64,000 nucleotides of DNA from CAYPAV01 sp964408805 (GTDB lineage Bacteria; Pseudomonadota; Alphaproteobacteria; UBA8366): the NCBI GenBank assembly GCA_964408805.1, contig CAYPAV010000006.1:1-64000 (forward strand), read 5' to 3'. Below the pieces are notes generated by a model. That model was given only the letters and a program-made list of their open reading frames with translations. It was not told the origin of the DNA and made no database searches. A program made the position numbers and the translations under genes. How positions within the stretch are numbered: position 1 is the stretch's first letter; every line of letters starts with the position of its first letter. Positions 33,701-41,405 of the stretch are shown in pieces.

Positions 33701-33800
33701 GAAATCCCTTGTGGAACTTCATGACGGCCATCTGCTTATCGAAAGTGTCGTCGACAAGGGGACCACCGTCACCGTGACCTTGCCCGACCCGGCGGCGTGA
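30708..33800 (+). CDS. Fusion: sarcosine/dimethylglycine dehydrogenase-like flavoprotein joined to PAS/histidine kinase
   Basis: A 1030-residue open frame with two unrelated halves. Residues 1 to about 390 form an FAD-dependent oxidoreductase (GGGVVG at 11-16, and SGSTWHAA with H46 at the position of covalent FAD attachment in dimethylglycine dehydrogenase). A linker and a GcvT-type folate-binding domain follow, to about residue 705 (YPRFGTEL, DFVGRDAL). The C-terminal GcvT barrel is missing. From about 715 the protein continues as the second half of a PAS_7-type domain (VAERFDRIDQLD...SLRMDITERKQ), then HisKA with phospho-acceptor H812 in SHELRTPLNA, and an ATPase domain with NLLSNALKH, DTGSGIP and GLGLTI. 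The join is in frame with no stop. It may be a real fusion, a recent deletion scar or an assembly chimera. It starts 9 nt after the Fe-S protein. Confidence 0.85.
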   Translation: MKSDARVVVIGGGVVGCSVIYHLTKLGWKDVVLLEKEELTSGSTWHAAANGNTFNANPATAEMMRRTFDLWPILEKETGQSLSSHPVGGLMLAETPDRLDEIRRISGIGRTLGYEYELLGPNEVRQFHPLVDPTDLLGAIYDPMGGHVDPYGITMAYAKGAQAKGAEINRRTPVSGLRPLAGGDWMVETPAGEIRAGVIVNAAGFYANEIAAMTGARLPMHAMEHQYLVTEAIPEVAALDAESPVVRDVDRSYYARHEGEGYLVGIYEQDSRTFGENGMPADFAMELLPPDLDRIGSYYEAASERLPFLRDAGLKRIVNGPFCFTPDVRPLLGWMPGQRNHFCAAGFLAGISMGGGYGEQIAEWIVEGRPSIDLSDCDVARFGAWANDEFALERAHHAYSTRYKIHYPSEEIPDGRPVRKPPLYDRYVEQGAVFGNTYGWERPLWFAPEGSEARDIYSFRRGNWFDAVGMECRALRGAVGLINIQPYANYDVTGPGAANLLDRLLANRLPAADDRIRLAPLLDEKGGYIGDLTVLRLAADRYRLTGAGAMQGIHMRWFRHHGRDADATIVNRSDEIAGFSIAGPKAGQLVERLLGRDIAAVPFLSGLETKVSGIDILLMRIGFTGELGYELHAPLEAQIDLYDAIHAAGAAFGLRDVGARAAETLRLEKLYPRFGTELTSEVTPHETGQGCFVDLEKGDFVGRDALRARPEGARIRANIKQNSPSLGEDELDEMVAERFDRIDQLDIVGGERQVPGGRWRYSIDRKTLHGDYVSLRMDITERKQTEIALLAAKHEADMANEAKSQFLAAMSHELRTPLNAILGFSDILRNEFFGSLGEPKYQDYANDIHNSGEHLLSLVNDLLDISTIEAGKVSLTKERLTVEEIFADSYQFIAEEAAGKGIELVKHTADDLPTILVDRRAIRQIFLNLLSNALKHTPEGGKVSMSAKRSETETIFEIADTGSGIPPELIPHLGDPFMRGESDREKAAESWGLGLTITKSLVELHDGHLLIESVVDKGTTVTVTLPDPAA

Positions 33801-33804
33801 TCCC

Positions 33805-34278
33805 TCATTGCAGCTTTATTTCCATCCGGAAGTTTTCCATCGAAACGCCGATGTGGCGGACGGTCTGGGCCTTCGTCACCGACCAGCCCTGACGTTTAAA
33901 AAAGACGCGCGCAAGGTGGCTGGCTTCGGTGGACAAATTTTCGATGCTCCTTTCGGAAGCCACCACGAGAAGACAATCATACATTTGTTTGGCTATTCCC
34001 TTCCCGGTCCGGTCCGGAGCAAGGAAGAGGAGGTCGATATACCCGTCCGATTTCATGGAGATAAACCCAACAATCTCGTCTTCTTGGCAGGCCACGAAAG
34101 TGATTTGGGATCCTAACCGATCCCGCCAGGTCGAGCTCTCCGGTATCTCGGGCGCCCAAGCGCGCCTTTGCGCTTCATCGTAGTGATCACGGGTTCCCAA
34201 TCGAACAGAATCGAAGAAAAGACGGGCGGTGGCTTCCGCATCAGCGTCCTTGAACGCGCGCACTCGAATGTTTCGCAT
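33805..34278 (-). CDS. GNAT-family N-acetyltransferase
   Basis: A 157-residue acetyltransferase of the GNAT superfamily, transferring an acetyl group from acetyl-CoA to an amine. The core is visible as IRVRAFKDADAEATARLFFDSV, then the acceptor strand DLLFLAPDRTGKGIAKQMYD with the CoA-binding Q/RxxGxG/A-like loop, and a typical LARVFFKRQGWSV near the end. It ends 5 nt after the fusion gene on the opposite strand and follows the 101-residue protein by 24 nt. Substrate unknown. Confidence 0.85.
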   Translation of the reverse strand: MRNIRVRAFKDADAEATARLFFDSVRLGTRDHYDEAQRRAWAPEIPESSTWRDRLGSQITFVACQEDEIVGFISMKSDGYIDLLFLAPDRTGKGIAKQMYDCLLVVASERSIENLSTEASHLARVFFKRQGWSVTKAQTVRHIGVSMENFRMEIKLQ

Positions 34279-34302
34279 GCCTTCAATCGCCGTCCGGAAA
34301 AA

Positions 34303-34608
34303 TCATCGTCCCGGCGGGCCGGCGCGCTTCTTGTCGGCGGCGGCGCGGCACATGGCCGCCGCCCGGGTCTTGAACAGAGCCGCCCGGCGCGCATCGACGA
34401 CACCATCCCGCTGCATCTTGTCGATCCCGGCCGAGCGCTCGGCGAGACAGGCTTGAAACGGATCGACTTTGCCGTTGGCTCCGGTCTCCGGTTGGGAAAA
34501 GTCCTCCCAATGGATCGCCAAAAGCGCACCAAAGCAAGCAAGCGCCACGAAGCCGGCCGCAACGCGGGCCGCCGGGCGATCGAGGTACGACTCTGGCCTC
34601 CGCCCCAT
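34303..34608 (-). CDS. Small membrane-anchored hypothetical protein
   Basis: A 101-residue protein with one membrane helix at about 13-32 (ARVAAGFVALACFGALLAI) and a hydrophilic remainder with two cysteines (in FQACLAER and AMCRAAA) that could form a disulfide if periplasmic. The C-terminal part, FQACLAERSAGIDKMQRDG and so on, resembles small alphaproteobacterial proteins with paired cysteine helices, but I recognise no family. It starts 7 nt after the DUF6494 gene and precedes the GNAT gene, so the three are likely one transcript. Confidence 0.65.
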   Translation of the reverse strand: MGRRPESYLDRPAARVAAGFVALACFGALLAIHWEDFSQPETGANGKVDPFQACLAERSAGIDKMQRDGVVDARRAALFKTRAAAMCRAAADKKRAGPPGR

Positions 34609-34615
34609 GGCGATG

Positions 34616-34822
34616 TCAGCTCAGCTCGAGGTCGCCGTCGATCGCGACCTCAAGGTCGATGCCATCGACCGAAAGGATAACCTTTGCCCGGAGCCGGTCC
34701 GCGTCGCCGACGGCGCCTGAAGCCACCGCGTCCCGGACCGCTTTCTCGATCTCGCGCTGGGAGGTCACGCCGACCTTCTTCAGGAATTTTCGGATACTCA
34801 TATTGAATGCATCTTCATTCAT
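34616..34822 (-). CDS. DUF6494-family small protein
   Basis: A 68-residue protein with an N-terminal helix pair (MNEDAFNMSIRKFLKKVGV, SQREIEKAVRDAV) and a C-terminal beta hairpin (RLRAKVILSVDGIDLEVAID), matching the DUF6494 family as I recall it. The ATG at 34822 is preceded by GGAGGG. In related genomes this family is often near the formate dehydrogenase, DUF6352 and lipoate-ligase-like genes, as here. Function unknown. Confidence 0.75.
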   Translation of the reverse strand: MNEDAFNMSIRKFLKKVGVTSQREIEKAVRDAVASGAVGDADRLRAKVILSVDGIDLEVAIDGDLELS

Positions 34823-34935
34823 CGAACCCTCCATCCCCATAAAATATTTCACGCCGACCCTACGCCGGTTGATCGACCGATGACAAAGACCAAATAGCTA
34901 ATCCCGGTTTCTCACCCAATCCGATCCCTTCGCTC

Positions 34936-35571
34936 ATGACCGACGCACGACCATACGAAGCCTTCATTTTCGACCTTGGCGGCGTGATCGTCGACTGGGA
35001 CCCGCGTTATCTGCTGCGCGAAATCGTGCCCGACGAACGGGAATTGACCTTTCTGGTCGAGGAAGTTCTCGACCTTCGGTTCTTTCGCGATGTCGACAGC
35101 GGCCGGTCGCTGTCGGAGGCGGTCGCGGCGCGGGCCGAGCGCTATCCGGATCATGCCGACGCCCTCCGCGCCTATATCGATCGCTGGCCGGAGACGATCC
35201 GCGGCCTCTACGAGGAGACGCTCGACATTCTCGATGCCTTGGCGAAGCAGGGCTACCCGCTGTTCGCCTTGACGAATTGGGCTTCGGAAACCTGGGATCG
35301 GGTCAGCGGCGATTTTATTTTTCTCGATCGGTTCGAAGATATCATCGTCTCGGGACAGGTCGGCATGGCGAAGCCGGATTCAAAAATATTCGAACTTTCC
35401 CGAGACCGCTTTGGAGTCGACCCCGCGCGAACGCTTTTTATCGACGACAACCCGGCCAATATCGCCGCCGCGAGAGAGTTTGGTTTCGCGGCATTCCGCT
35501 TCAGTTCGCCCGCCGAGTTGCGAAAACAGCTCGATCGGCACGGCATCCTGCCAAAGACGGCCGGCGACTAA
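34936..35571 (+). CDS. HAD-superfamily (IA) hydrolase
   Basis: A 211-residue haloacid-dehalogenase-like phosphatase of the YihX type. Motif I is FDLGGVIVDWD with the nucleophilic Asp, motif II FALTNW, motif III GMAKPDSKIF with the Lys, and motif IV FIDDNPANI; all are intact. The helical cap between motifs I and II contains YPDHADALRAYIDRWPETI. Such enzymes dephosphorylate small sugar or nucleotide phosphates. Its stop overlaps the DUF6352 stop by 4 nt in a convergent pair. Confidence 0.88.
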   Translation: MTDARPYEAFIFDLGGVIVDWDPRYLLREIVPDERELTFLVEEVLDLRFFRDVDSGRSLSEAVAARAERYPDHADALRAYIDRWPETIRGLYEETLDILDALAKQGYPLFALTNWASETWDRVSGDFIFLDRFEDIIVSGQVGMAKPDSKIFELSRDRFGVDPARTLFIDDNPANIAAAREFGFAAFRFSSPAELRKQLDRHGILPKTAGD

Positions 35572-36584
35572 GCCGTCTCCGCCAAGGGCAGGTTGGTCAG
35601 AAGGTTCTGGGGCTTCACCCGGACCGCTCCATCGGCCGACATCGCGACACCGAGATAGACTGGCCGGCCGGCGATATCGGCGCGCATCGCGGCCGCGTCC
35701 TCGAACTCCAATCGGAACAGTGAAAGAAGCCGCGAGAGTCGGTCCTCGCCGACCTCCTCGCCATTGTAGAGGTCGTTCAGGATGGCGCTCGATTCAGTGT
35801 CGAGACCGACATGCCAGGCCCAGCGTTCGTCGCGGATTGATTGGACGGGCTGCACCGAGACACCGACCCGAAAGAAATGCCCGACCCAGGCCTCGATCAC
35901 CCGGCAGAACGCATCCAGACCGGGCCGCGTGAAGGTGAAATCGAGGACGGTGGCATAGCGGTCGCTTTCCGCCCAATAGAGCTCCTTGTTCTCCTCGGTC
36001 AGGATGTCGAGATCGATCGAACGCATAGGCGTTTCACTCTCCGAAAGCAGTCGGCCGATCCGGCCAAAGCCCCCGCTCGCGGCATGCATCTCCACGGTTT
36101 CCTCGTCGGCCAGCATGATCGCGCCCTCCTCACGGGTCGCCTTCTGGGCGCGAAACAAAAGTTCGGCTGCCCGAACCCGCATGGCGTCCTCGCACGCCTC
36201 CAACATGTTGCGGCAGATCACATGCACCATCTGATCGATGAAAATCGGCGGTATGCGAATGGGCACGCCACCGAACAGATCCATATAGGCGGCTTCAATC
36301 GTGCCTTGTGCCATCAGGCGATTGCGAAATTCGAGAATGATCTCGTAATTCTCCTGCGCATCCGCGTCGGCCAATTGGCTGAGCTCCGACGCCGACACCG
36401 CCCGGGACGGTGCTTCCAGGAGTGACGCATGGAGAGCCAATTCCGCCGGGCAAGATTCCGCCACCGGCGCCAGTTCGGGCCGCTGGTAATAGGCGCGAAG
36501 AAAATCATCGGTCACGGAGAGATGCCCGTCGTCGTTCCGCCGCAATAAATGAAACCCCGATCCGCGCCAGAACTCCGGCATCAC
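35568..36584 (-). CDS. DUF6352-family protein
   Basis: A 338-residue, mostly helical protein. The start EFWRGSGFHLL is a strong family mark of DUF6352, and the centre (GGVPIRIPPIFIDQMVHVICRNML) is also typical. No catalytic motif is evident. Its ATG overlaps the stop of the upstream lipoate-ligase-like gene by 4 nt, and I recall this pair as conserved beside formate dehydrogenase genes in other alphaproteobacteria. It may serve the same system, but this is inference from location. Confidence 0.8.
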   Translation of the reverse strand: MMPEFWRGSGFHLLRRNDDGHLSVTDDFLRAYYQRPELAPVAESCPAELALHASLLEAPSRAVSASELSQLADADAQENYEIILEFRNRLMAQGTIEAAYMDLFGGVPIRIPPIFIDQMVHVICRNMLEACEDAMRVRAAELLFRAQKATREEGAIMLADEETVEMHAASGGFGRIGRLLSESETPMRSIDLDILTEENKELYWAESDRYATVLDFTFTRPGLDAFCRVIEAWVGHFFRVGVSVQPVQSIRDERWAWHVGLDTESSAILNDLYNGEEVGEDRLSRLLSLFRLEFEDAAAMRADIAGRPVYLGVAMSADGAVRVKPQNLLTNLPLAETA

Positions 36585-37312
36585 GCCTGCTCCAAGATAG
36601 CCTGGGAAAGCCGGAGGGTCCGACGAGATTTCCCTGCTTTAACAATAAGGTCTCCCTTTTTGTTAAGACCGGAAAACATTCCCTCGACGGACTCCTCCCC
36701 ATACGCGACCTGAATGCCGATATCCTCTTCCCCCTCGGAGAATCGTATCATCCAGCTTTTCCGGATCGGTTCGAACCCCTCGTCCAGCCATCTGTTCACC
36801 CAGGTCAGCAGATAGCGGCTGAACCGTTCCAGGATGTCCCGGGAAGTGATGTCGAAACAGCGCTCAAAATGAAGACTGGTTCCGGCGGCCTCGCCGATGT
36901 CACCATCGGGCGTTCCCATGATCGCGACGGTGGCGCCAAGTATCAACCAATCGGGTGTCGTCTTGAGGGTGCTGTCTTCGGGGACGGTAAGGACCACGCG
37001 GCCGACCTCGCGAAGATTGGCGGCGACCTTGTTCGGCCAATCGAAACCGATCTTGACCCCGGGATCGATCGAGGCCGCCAGGGCATCCGTCAGAGCGAGG
37101 ACACCGACCGGAACGATTTGAAGCGAGTCGGCGAGCGGCGCTTCGGCCGAAAGAATGACCGCGCAATCGAACTCGTTCTCGCGCGTGCTCCAAACGAGCG
37201 TCCCGTCCGCCGCCCCTTCCCCAACGATCCGGCGGGCATGCTCCATCGCATCCGTATAGGGCGAGACGCGGAGAAGCTCGTAAATTGGCGGTATATCCGG
37301 TTCGTCGGCCAT
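36581..37312 (-). CDS. Biotin/lipoate ligase-like protein (DUF4444)
   Basis: A 243-residue member of the biotin/lipoate A/B protein ligase-like family with a C-terminal DUF4444 domain. Family hallmarks are PPIYELLRV, DGTLVWSTRENEFDCAVILSAE, the central KIGFDWPNKVAAN (equivalent to the KWPND motif of biotin ligases) and SRYLLTWVNRWLDEGF. Its substrate carrier is unknown. The ATG at 37312 is chosen because the open frame upstream overlaps the divergent TPR gene and lacks family similarity. It is translationally coupled to DUF6352. Confidence 0.82.
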   Translation of the reverse strand: MADEPDIPPIYELLRVSPYTDAMEHARRIVGEGAADGTLVWSTRENEFDCAVILSAEAPLADSLQIVPVGVLALTDALAASIDPGVKIGFDWPNKVAANLREVGRVVLTVPEDSTLKTTPDWLILGATVAIMGTPDGDIGEAAGTSLHFERCFDITSRDILERFSRYLLTWVNRWLDEGFEPIRKSWMIRFSEGEEDIGIQVAYGEESVEGMFSGLNKKGDLIVKAGKSRRTLRLSQAILEQA

Positions 37313-37440
37313 CGCGCGCGGCACCTGGGATGGATTGCAACGGCGGGCATGGTCAGTCTCCCGCGCCACCGCGTCAAGAGCGCCGGATTGACAGCGGCTC
37401 CGCGATGACGCAATCACGTTGCCGGGGAAAGAAAACCGCG

Positions 37441-39264
37441 ATGCCGAGGAAACAAAAGGACAGGAAGAAGATCTTCGCCACGGCGCGCCAAGCGAACGAC
37501 CGGGGGGTGTCGCTCGCCGCCCAAAGCCGGCTCCATGAAGCGGCCGCCGCATTCGACGAAGCCTTCGCCCTTGATCCCAAATATGCGGGCGCCGCGAGCA
37601 ATCTTGGAGTGATTCTGAAACGCCTGGGCGAGTTCGACTCCGCGATCGACAAATTCGAGTCCGCCGCGAGGGTCGATCCGAAATTCGCCGAGGCTCACTA
37701 CAATCTCGGCAATGCCTTCGCCGAACTCGGCCGGACGGAAACGGCCTTGAACGCCTATCGAAGGGCACTCGAGGTCAATTCGGGGTACGCCGAAGCCTGG
37801 AACAATCTGGCCCGTTTACTGAACGATCTCGATCTCTACCGGGACGCGTTGGACGCCTGCCAGGAAGGTTTGGAGAACGCGGGCGAGAATCCGAGCCTCT
37901 ATAACAACGCAGGCATCGCGCATCGCGGCCTCGGCGATTTGGACGCGGCGGTCGCCGCCTACCGGAAAGCGATCGCATTCGCCCCCAACATGGCGAGGGC
38001 ACATAGCAATCTCGGCGTCGCCTTGAAGGAAGCCGGCGAAATCGAGGCCGCGGTTGTTGCCCATCACCGGGCGGTCGAACTGGACCCGAAGGATTCGGGC
38101 TCGTTGAGCAATCTCGGAAACTCGCTGCAGGCGCTCGGGCGGATCGACGAGGCGATCGCCGCCTTTGACCGTTCCCTCGAATTAGCGCCCAATCATCCTG
38201 CCACCTATGTCAATCTCGGGACCGCGGAGATGGAGCGGAACCGGACCATGGCGGCAATCGCCGCCTTCGAGCGCGCCATCGCCATTCCCGACATCGCCGC
38301 CGATCACCCGGACCGCGCCCTCGCCCACAAAAATCTCGGCCTTACACTGATGCTGGACGGCGCGTTCGAGGCCGGATCGCGGCATTATGCCTGGCGTTGG
38401 CGAACGCGGGAGTTCACCGAGCACCAATTCAATGTCCCCGAATGGAAGGGATATCCCTTCAAGGGCCAGACGCTTTTCGTCCACACCGAGCAAGGCTATG
38501 GCGACGCCATCCAGTTCCTTCGCTTCGCCGCCGGGGCCAAACGGCTCGGTGGACAAGTCATCCTTGAGGCACCGGTCCCGCTTGTGCCGCTGTTCGAAAG
38601 CAATCCGGCGATCGATCTCGTTGTTCCGGAAGGAACCCACCCGCCGGCCTTCGATCTTCGGATCGCCATGTTCGACCTGATGCGGGCCCTCCGAATCAGC
38701 TCGGAGACGATCCCCCGCGAAGCGCCCTATGTCGCCGTCGACCCGGCACGCCGAGAACGCTGGTCGGACCGTATCCTCGATACCGGCAGGCCACGAATCG
38801 GCCTCGTCTGGGCCGGCCGGCCAAGCCATCGGAACGACCTTAACCGGTCGATCGATTTCGCCATGCTGCGTCCCGTTATCGGCGCCGCGGACGTTGATTT
38901 CTATGCTCTACAGGTCGGCGATAGAAACCGTGACATCGAAGCATCGGGATTAGCGGCGGATTTGATCGATCTCTCGAGACATCTGACGAATTTCGCGGAA
39001 ACCGCCGCGGCCCTGGAACATCTCGATCTCCTGATTTCCGTCGACACCGCCGTCGTCCATTTGGCGGGTGCGCTGGGCAAGCCGGCCTGGGTATTGCTGC
39101 CCTTCACCCCCGATTGGCGCTGGCAACTCGATCGTACGGACAGCCCTTGGTATCCGTCGCTCCGCCTGTTCCGTCAGAAAGCCCGCCACGATTGGACCCC
39201 CGTTATCGAAACCGTGGCACGCGAACTCGCGATCTACGCCATCGCCGCAAAAGAAAAGGGATAG
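37441..39264 (+). CDS. TPR-repeat protein with GT9-like glycosyltransferase domain
   Basis: A 607-residue protein. About nine tetratricopeptide repeats cover residues 15 to 310 (recurrent AxSNLGVxLKxLGE and AxAAYRKAIAxxPN patterns). The C-terminal 280 residues are a glycosyltransferase-9/ADP-heptose-like domain, with LFVHTEQGYGDAIQFLRF at its start and LISVDTAVVHLAGALGKPAWVLLP near the end. Proteins of this architecture are thought to glycosylate surface proteins or flagellin, but the substrate here is unknown. The ATG at 37441 is preceded by GGGGAAAG. It is divergent from the lipoate-ligase-like gene. Confidence 0.82.
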   Translation: MPRKQKDRKKIFATARQANDRGVSLAAQSRLHEAAAAFDEAFALDPKYAGAASNLGVILKRLGEFDSAIDKFESAARVDPKFAEAHYNLGNAFAELGRTETALNAYRRALEVNSGYAEAWNNLARLLNDLDLYRDALDACQEGLENAGENPSLYNNAGIAHRGLGDLDAAVAAYRKAIAFAPNMARAHSNLGVALKEAGEIEAAVVAHHRAVELDPKDSGSLSNLGNSLQALGRIDEAIAAFDRSLELAPNHPATYVNLGTAEMERNRTMAAIAAFERAIAIPDIAADHPDRALAHKNLGLTLMLDGAFEAGSRHYAWRWRTREFTEHQFNVPEWKGYPFKGQTLFVHTEQGYGDAIQFLRFAAGAKRLGGQVILEAPVPLVPLFESNPAIDLVVPEGTHPPAFDLRIAMFDLMRALRISSETIPREAPYVAVDPARRERWSDRILDTGRPRIGLVWAGRPSHRNDLNRSIDFAMLRPVIGAADVDFYALQVGDRNRDIEASGLAADLIDLSRHLTNFAETAAALEHLDLLISVDTAVVHLAGALGKPAWVLLPFTPDWRWQLDRTDSPWYPSLRLFRQKARHDWTPVIETVARELAIYAIAAKEKG

Positions 39265-39305
39265 ACGATCGCTCGCCTATCCCAATGAATTTGTTACCTG
39301 AAGGC

Positions 39306-40673
39306 TCAGCTGCAGAATGACATGATCTCCGCCGTATTTGGCGCGTCTTCCAGGTTTCGCATGGCATTGATCAGACCGGCCGTTTTTTCCGCCCCGACCA
39401 CCGGTTCGGCGCAGCCCTCGAACTTGGCGACGAGACGTCCCCATTGCGCGTCGAGATCCGCCGCCGGAACGCCCGCGTTATGGGTTTCGCGGTGAACGAC
39501 GCCGTCCTTCGTATGAACGATCACGTCGGCGACCATCCGAGGCATGCCTTCCTTCGGCATGATCTCGACTTTCTGGAACAGGTCGACCATGTCGGCCGAT
39601 CTCACATTCTCGTCGCTATAGGTATCGATCCGTGCGGTATCGCGCCCTGCAAGGGCGAGCGCCGTGCAGAACCGGAGGCTGAACTTGCCCTCGAGCCCCG
39701 TCAATGGATTGGGGATACCGCAGACATTCATCGAGCCCGGCTCGACCACGACCTCGACCCGCTCGATCTCATCGACCGGAACTTTGGCCTTTTCCTGCAG
39801 CTTCAGCGCGGATTCGATCGACGCATGGGTGCCGTAACAGGCCGCGTGATATTTGAACAGAACGTCACGGACTTCGAAATGCTCGCCCAGGCCATCGAGC
39901 GCACCCGGAATGTCGGAGGTCTCGGATTGGGTATAAGCAAAGCCTTGATGGCGTTCGAGAACGTCCGGCCGCGAGGTGAAGCCGCGCGAGGCGAGCTCGG
40001 CCGCGAAGAGACCGTTCTGCGCTGCCTTGCCGGCATGAAGCGGCTTGCACATGGTGCCGAACATCGACTTCAGACCCGCCGCCTGCGTGCCGGCGATCCC
40101 CATGGCCAGGGCACATTTCTCGCCGTCGAGCCCCATCATATGCGCGGCCGCAACGGCGGCACCGAAAGTCCCGACGGTCGCCGTCGAATGCCAGCCTTTG
40201 TCGTAATGGCTGTCGCCTACATAGGTGCCGATGCGGCACTCGGCCTCAAGCCCGGCAACAAAGGCGGTCAGGACGTCCTTGCCGCTCTTGTCGCCTTTCT
40301 CCGCAAGGGCAAGCACGACGGGTGCGACCGGAACGGTGGGATGACCGTGGAGGCGCCGCTGAACATCGTCGTAATCGAGCGCGTGGGAAGCACTGCCGTT
40401 GATCACCGCCGCCAAATTGGCACTGGTCTTTCGCCCGTCGCCAACGATCGTCGCATGCGGTCCCGCCTCGTCGCTCATTGCCTGCTCGATCAGGATTTGC
40501 GTCAGCGGCTCGCTCGCTCCGGCGAGGGTGACGCCGACCCAATCAAGAAGGCAATGCTTCGCTGCCTCGACCGCCTCCTCGGAAAGGTCCTCGTATTTCA
40601 GACCCATGCAATAGTCCGCGATGGTGCGAGTGATGTTGGGATCGAATTCGTTGCTTTGGGGTGCTTGAGACAT
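39306..40673 (-). CDS. MmgE/PrpD-family protein
   Basis: A 455-residue protein of the MmgE/PrpD family, which includes 2-methylcitrate dehydratase, iminodisuccinate epimerase and aconitate isomerase-type enzymes. Signature segments are LDWVGVTLAGASEP, NGSASHALDYDDVQRRLHGHPTVPVAPVVLAL and GWHSTATVGTFGAAVAAAHMMGL. No methylcitrate synthase or lyase is near, so propionate catabolism is not supported. It stands alone between the TPR gene and a divergent methyltransferase. Confidence 0.85.
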   Translation of the reverse strand: MSQAPQSNEFDPNITRTIADYCMGLKYEDLSEEAVEAAKHCLLDWVGVTLAGASEPLTQILIEQAMSDEAGPHATIVGDGRKTSANLAAVINGSASHALDYDDVQRRLHGHPTVPVAPVVLALAEKGDKSGKDVLTAFVAGLEAECRIGTYVGDSHYDKGWHSTATVGTFGAAVAAAHMMGLDGEKCALAMGIAGTQAAGLKSMFGTMCKPLHAGKAAQNGLFAAELASRGFTSRPDVLERHQGFAYTQSETSDIPGALDGLGEHFEVRDVLFKYHAACYGTHASIESALKLQEKAKVPVDEIERVEVVVEPGSMNVCGIPNPLTGLEGKFSLRFCTALALAGRDTARIDTYSDENVRSADMVDLFQKVEIMPKEGMPRMVADVIVHTKDGVVHRETHNAGVPAADLDAQWGRLVAKFEGCAEPVVGAEKTAGLINAMRNLEDAPNTAEIMSFCS

Positions 40674-40798
40674 CTGGTACCTGCCCTTCGGGGTTCCGTC
40701 GAAATGCTCTTCGAAAAAAGATATAGCGAGATATACCAGGGTCCAGCGACCGGATCACCCGTCTTTGCTTCCTCGCCGGCCTTCGCTAGGCTCAGCGG

Positions 40799-41338
40799 AT
40801 GGTGAAACCACCCCCTTCCGGCCCGCTCCGCCTGCACATCGGCGGCGAGACGGCGCATTCTGGATGGACCATCCTGAACGTCCAGCCGGGCGCGAACGTC
40901 GATATCGTGGGCGACTGCCGGGACCTCTCGCAATTCGCCGACGGCAGCGTCGCGGAGATCTATGCGAGCCACGTCCTCGAGCATTTGGGATATCTCGACG
41001 AATTGCCGGATGTCCTTGTCGCCTGTCACCGGATCTTGGAACAAGGCGGTGCGTTCCGCATCGGCGTTCCCGATTTCGAGATCCTTTGCCGGCTCTTCCT
41101 CCATCCCGAGCTCGATGCCGAGCAGCGCTTCGCGATCATGCGCATGGCCTTCGGCGGCCAGACCGACCCTTTCGACTATCACAAGGTCGGTCTCACCTTT
41201 GAATTCCTGTCCGACTATCTCGGCGTTGCCGGATTCAAGGAGATCGAACGTGTCGACGATCACGACCTCTTCGAGGATGCAAGCAGCCTCGAGATCGGCG
41301 GCATTGCGATTAGCCTGAACGTCCTGGCCCGGAAATAG
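40799..41338 (+). CDS. SAM-dependent methyltransferase-like protein
   Basis: A 179-residue protein of the type often annotated as predicted SAM-dependent methyltransferase in glycan clusters. It has LRLHIGGETAHSGWTILNVQPG at the start, DCRDLSQFADGSVAEIYASHVLEHLGY (motif region for an acidic SAM ligand and the HVLEH box), and RILEQGGAFRIGVPDFE. It is shorter than free-standing enzymes because the N-terminal Rossmann strand is reduced. Substrate unknown. It starts 126 nt from the divergent MmgE/PrpD gene and is followed by cysK. Confidence 0.78.
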   Translation: MVKPPPSGPLRLHIGGETAHSGWTILNVQPGANVDIVGDCRDLSQFADGSVAEIYASHVLEHLGYLDELPDVLVACHRILEQGGAFRIGVPDFEILCRLFLHPELDAEQRFAIMRMAFGGQTDPFDYHKVGLTFEFLSDYLGVAGFKEIERVDDHDLFEDASSLEIGGIAISLNVLARK

Positions 41339-41405
41339 TGGTCAACGGCGGATACGAAATATATTGCTTAACGAAGCCAAGACATGGCGGGAAAAGGAAG
41401 AATTC

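Noticed and set aside
37313..37768. N-terminal extension of the lipoate-ligase-like protein
   Set aside because: It runs antisense into the TPR gene and bears no similarity to the family; the family start is MADEPDIPP at 37312.
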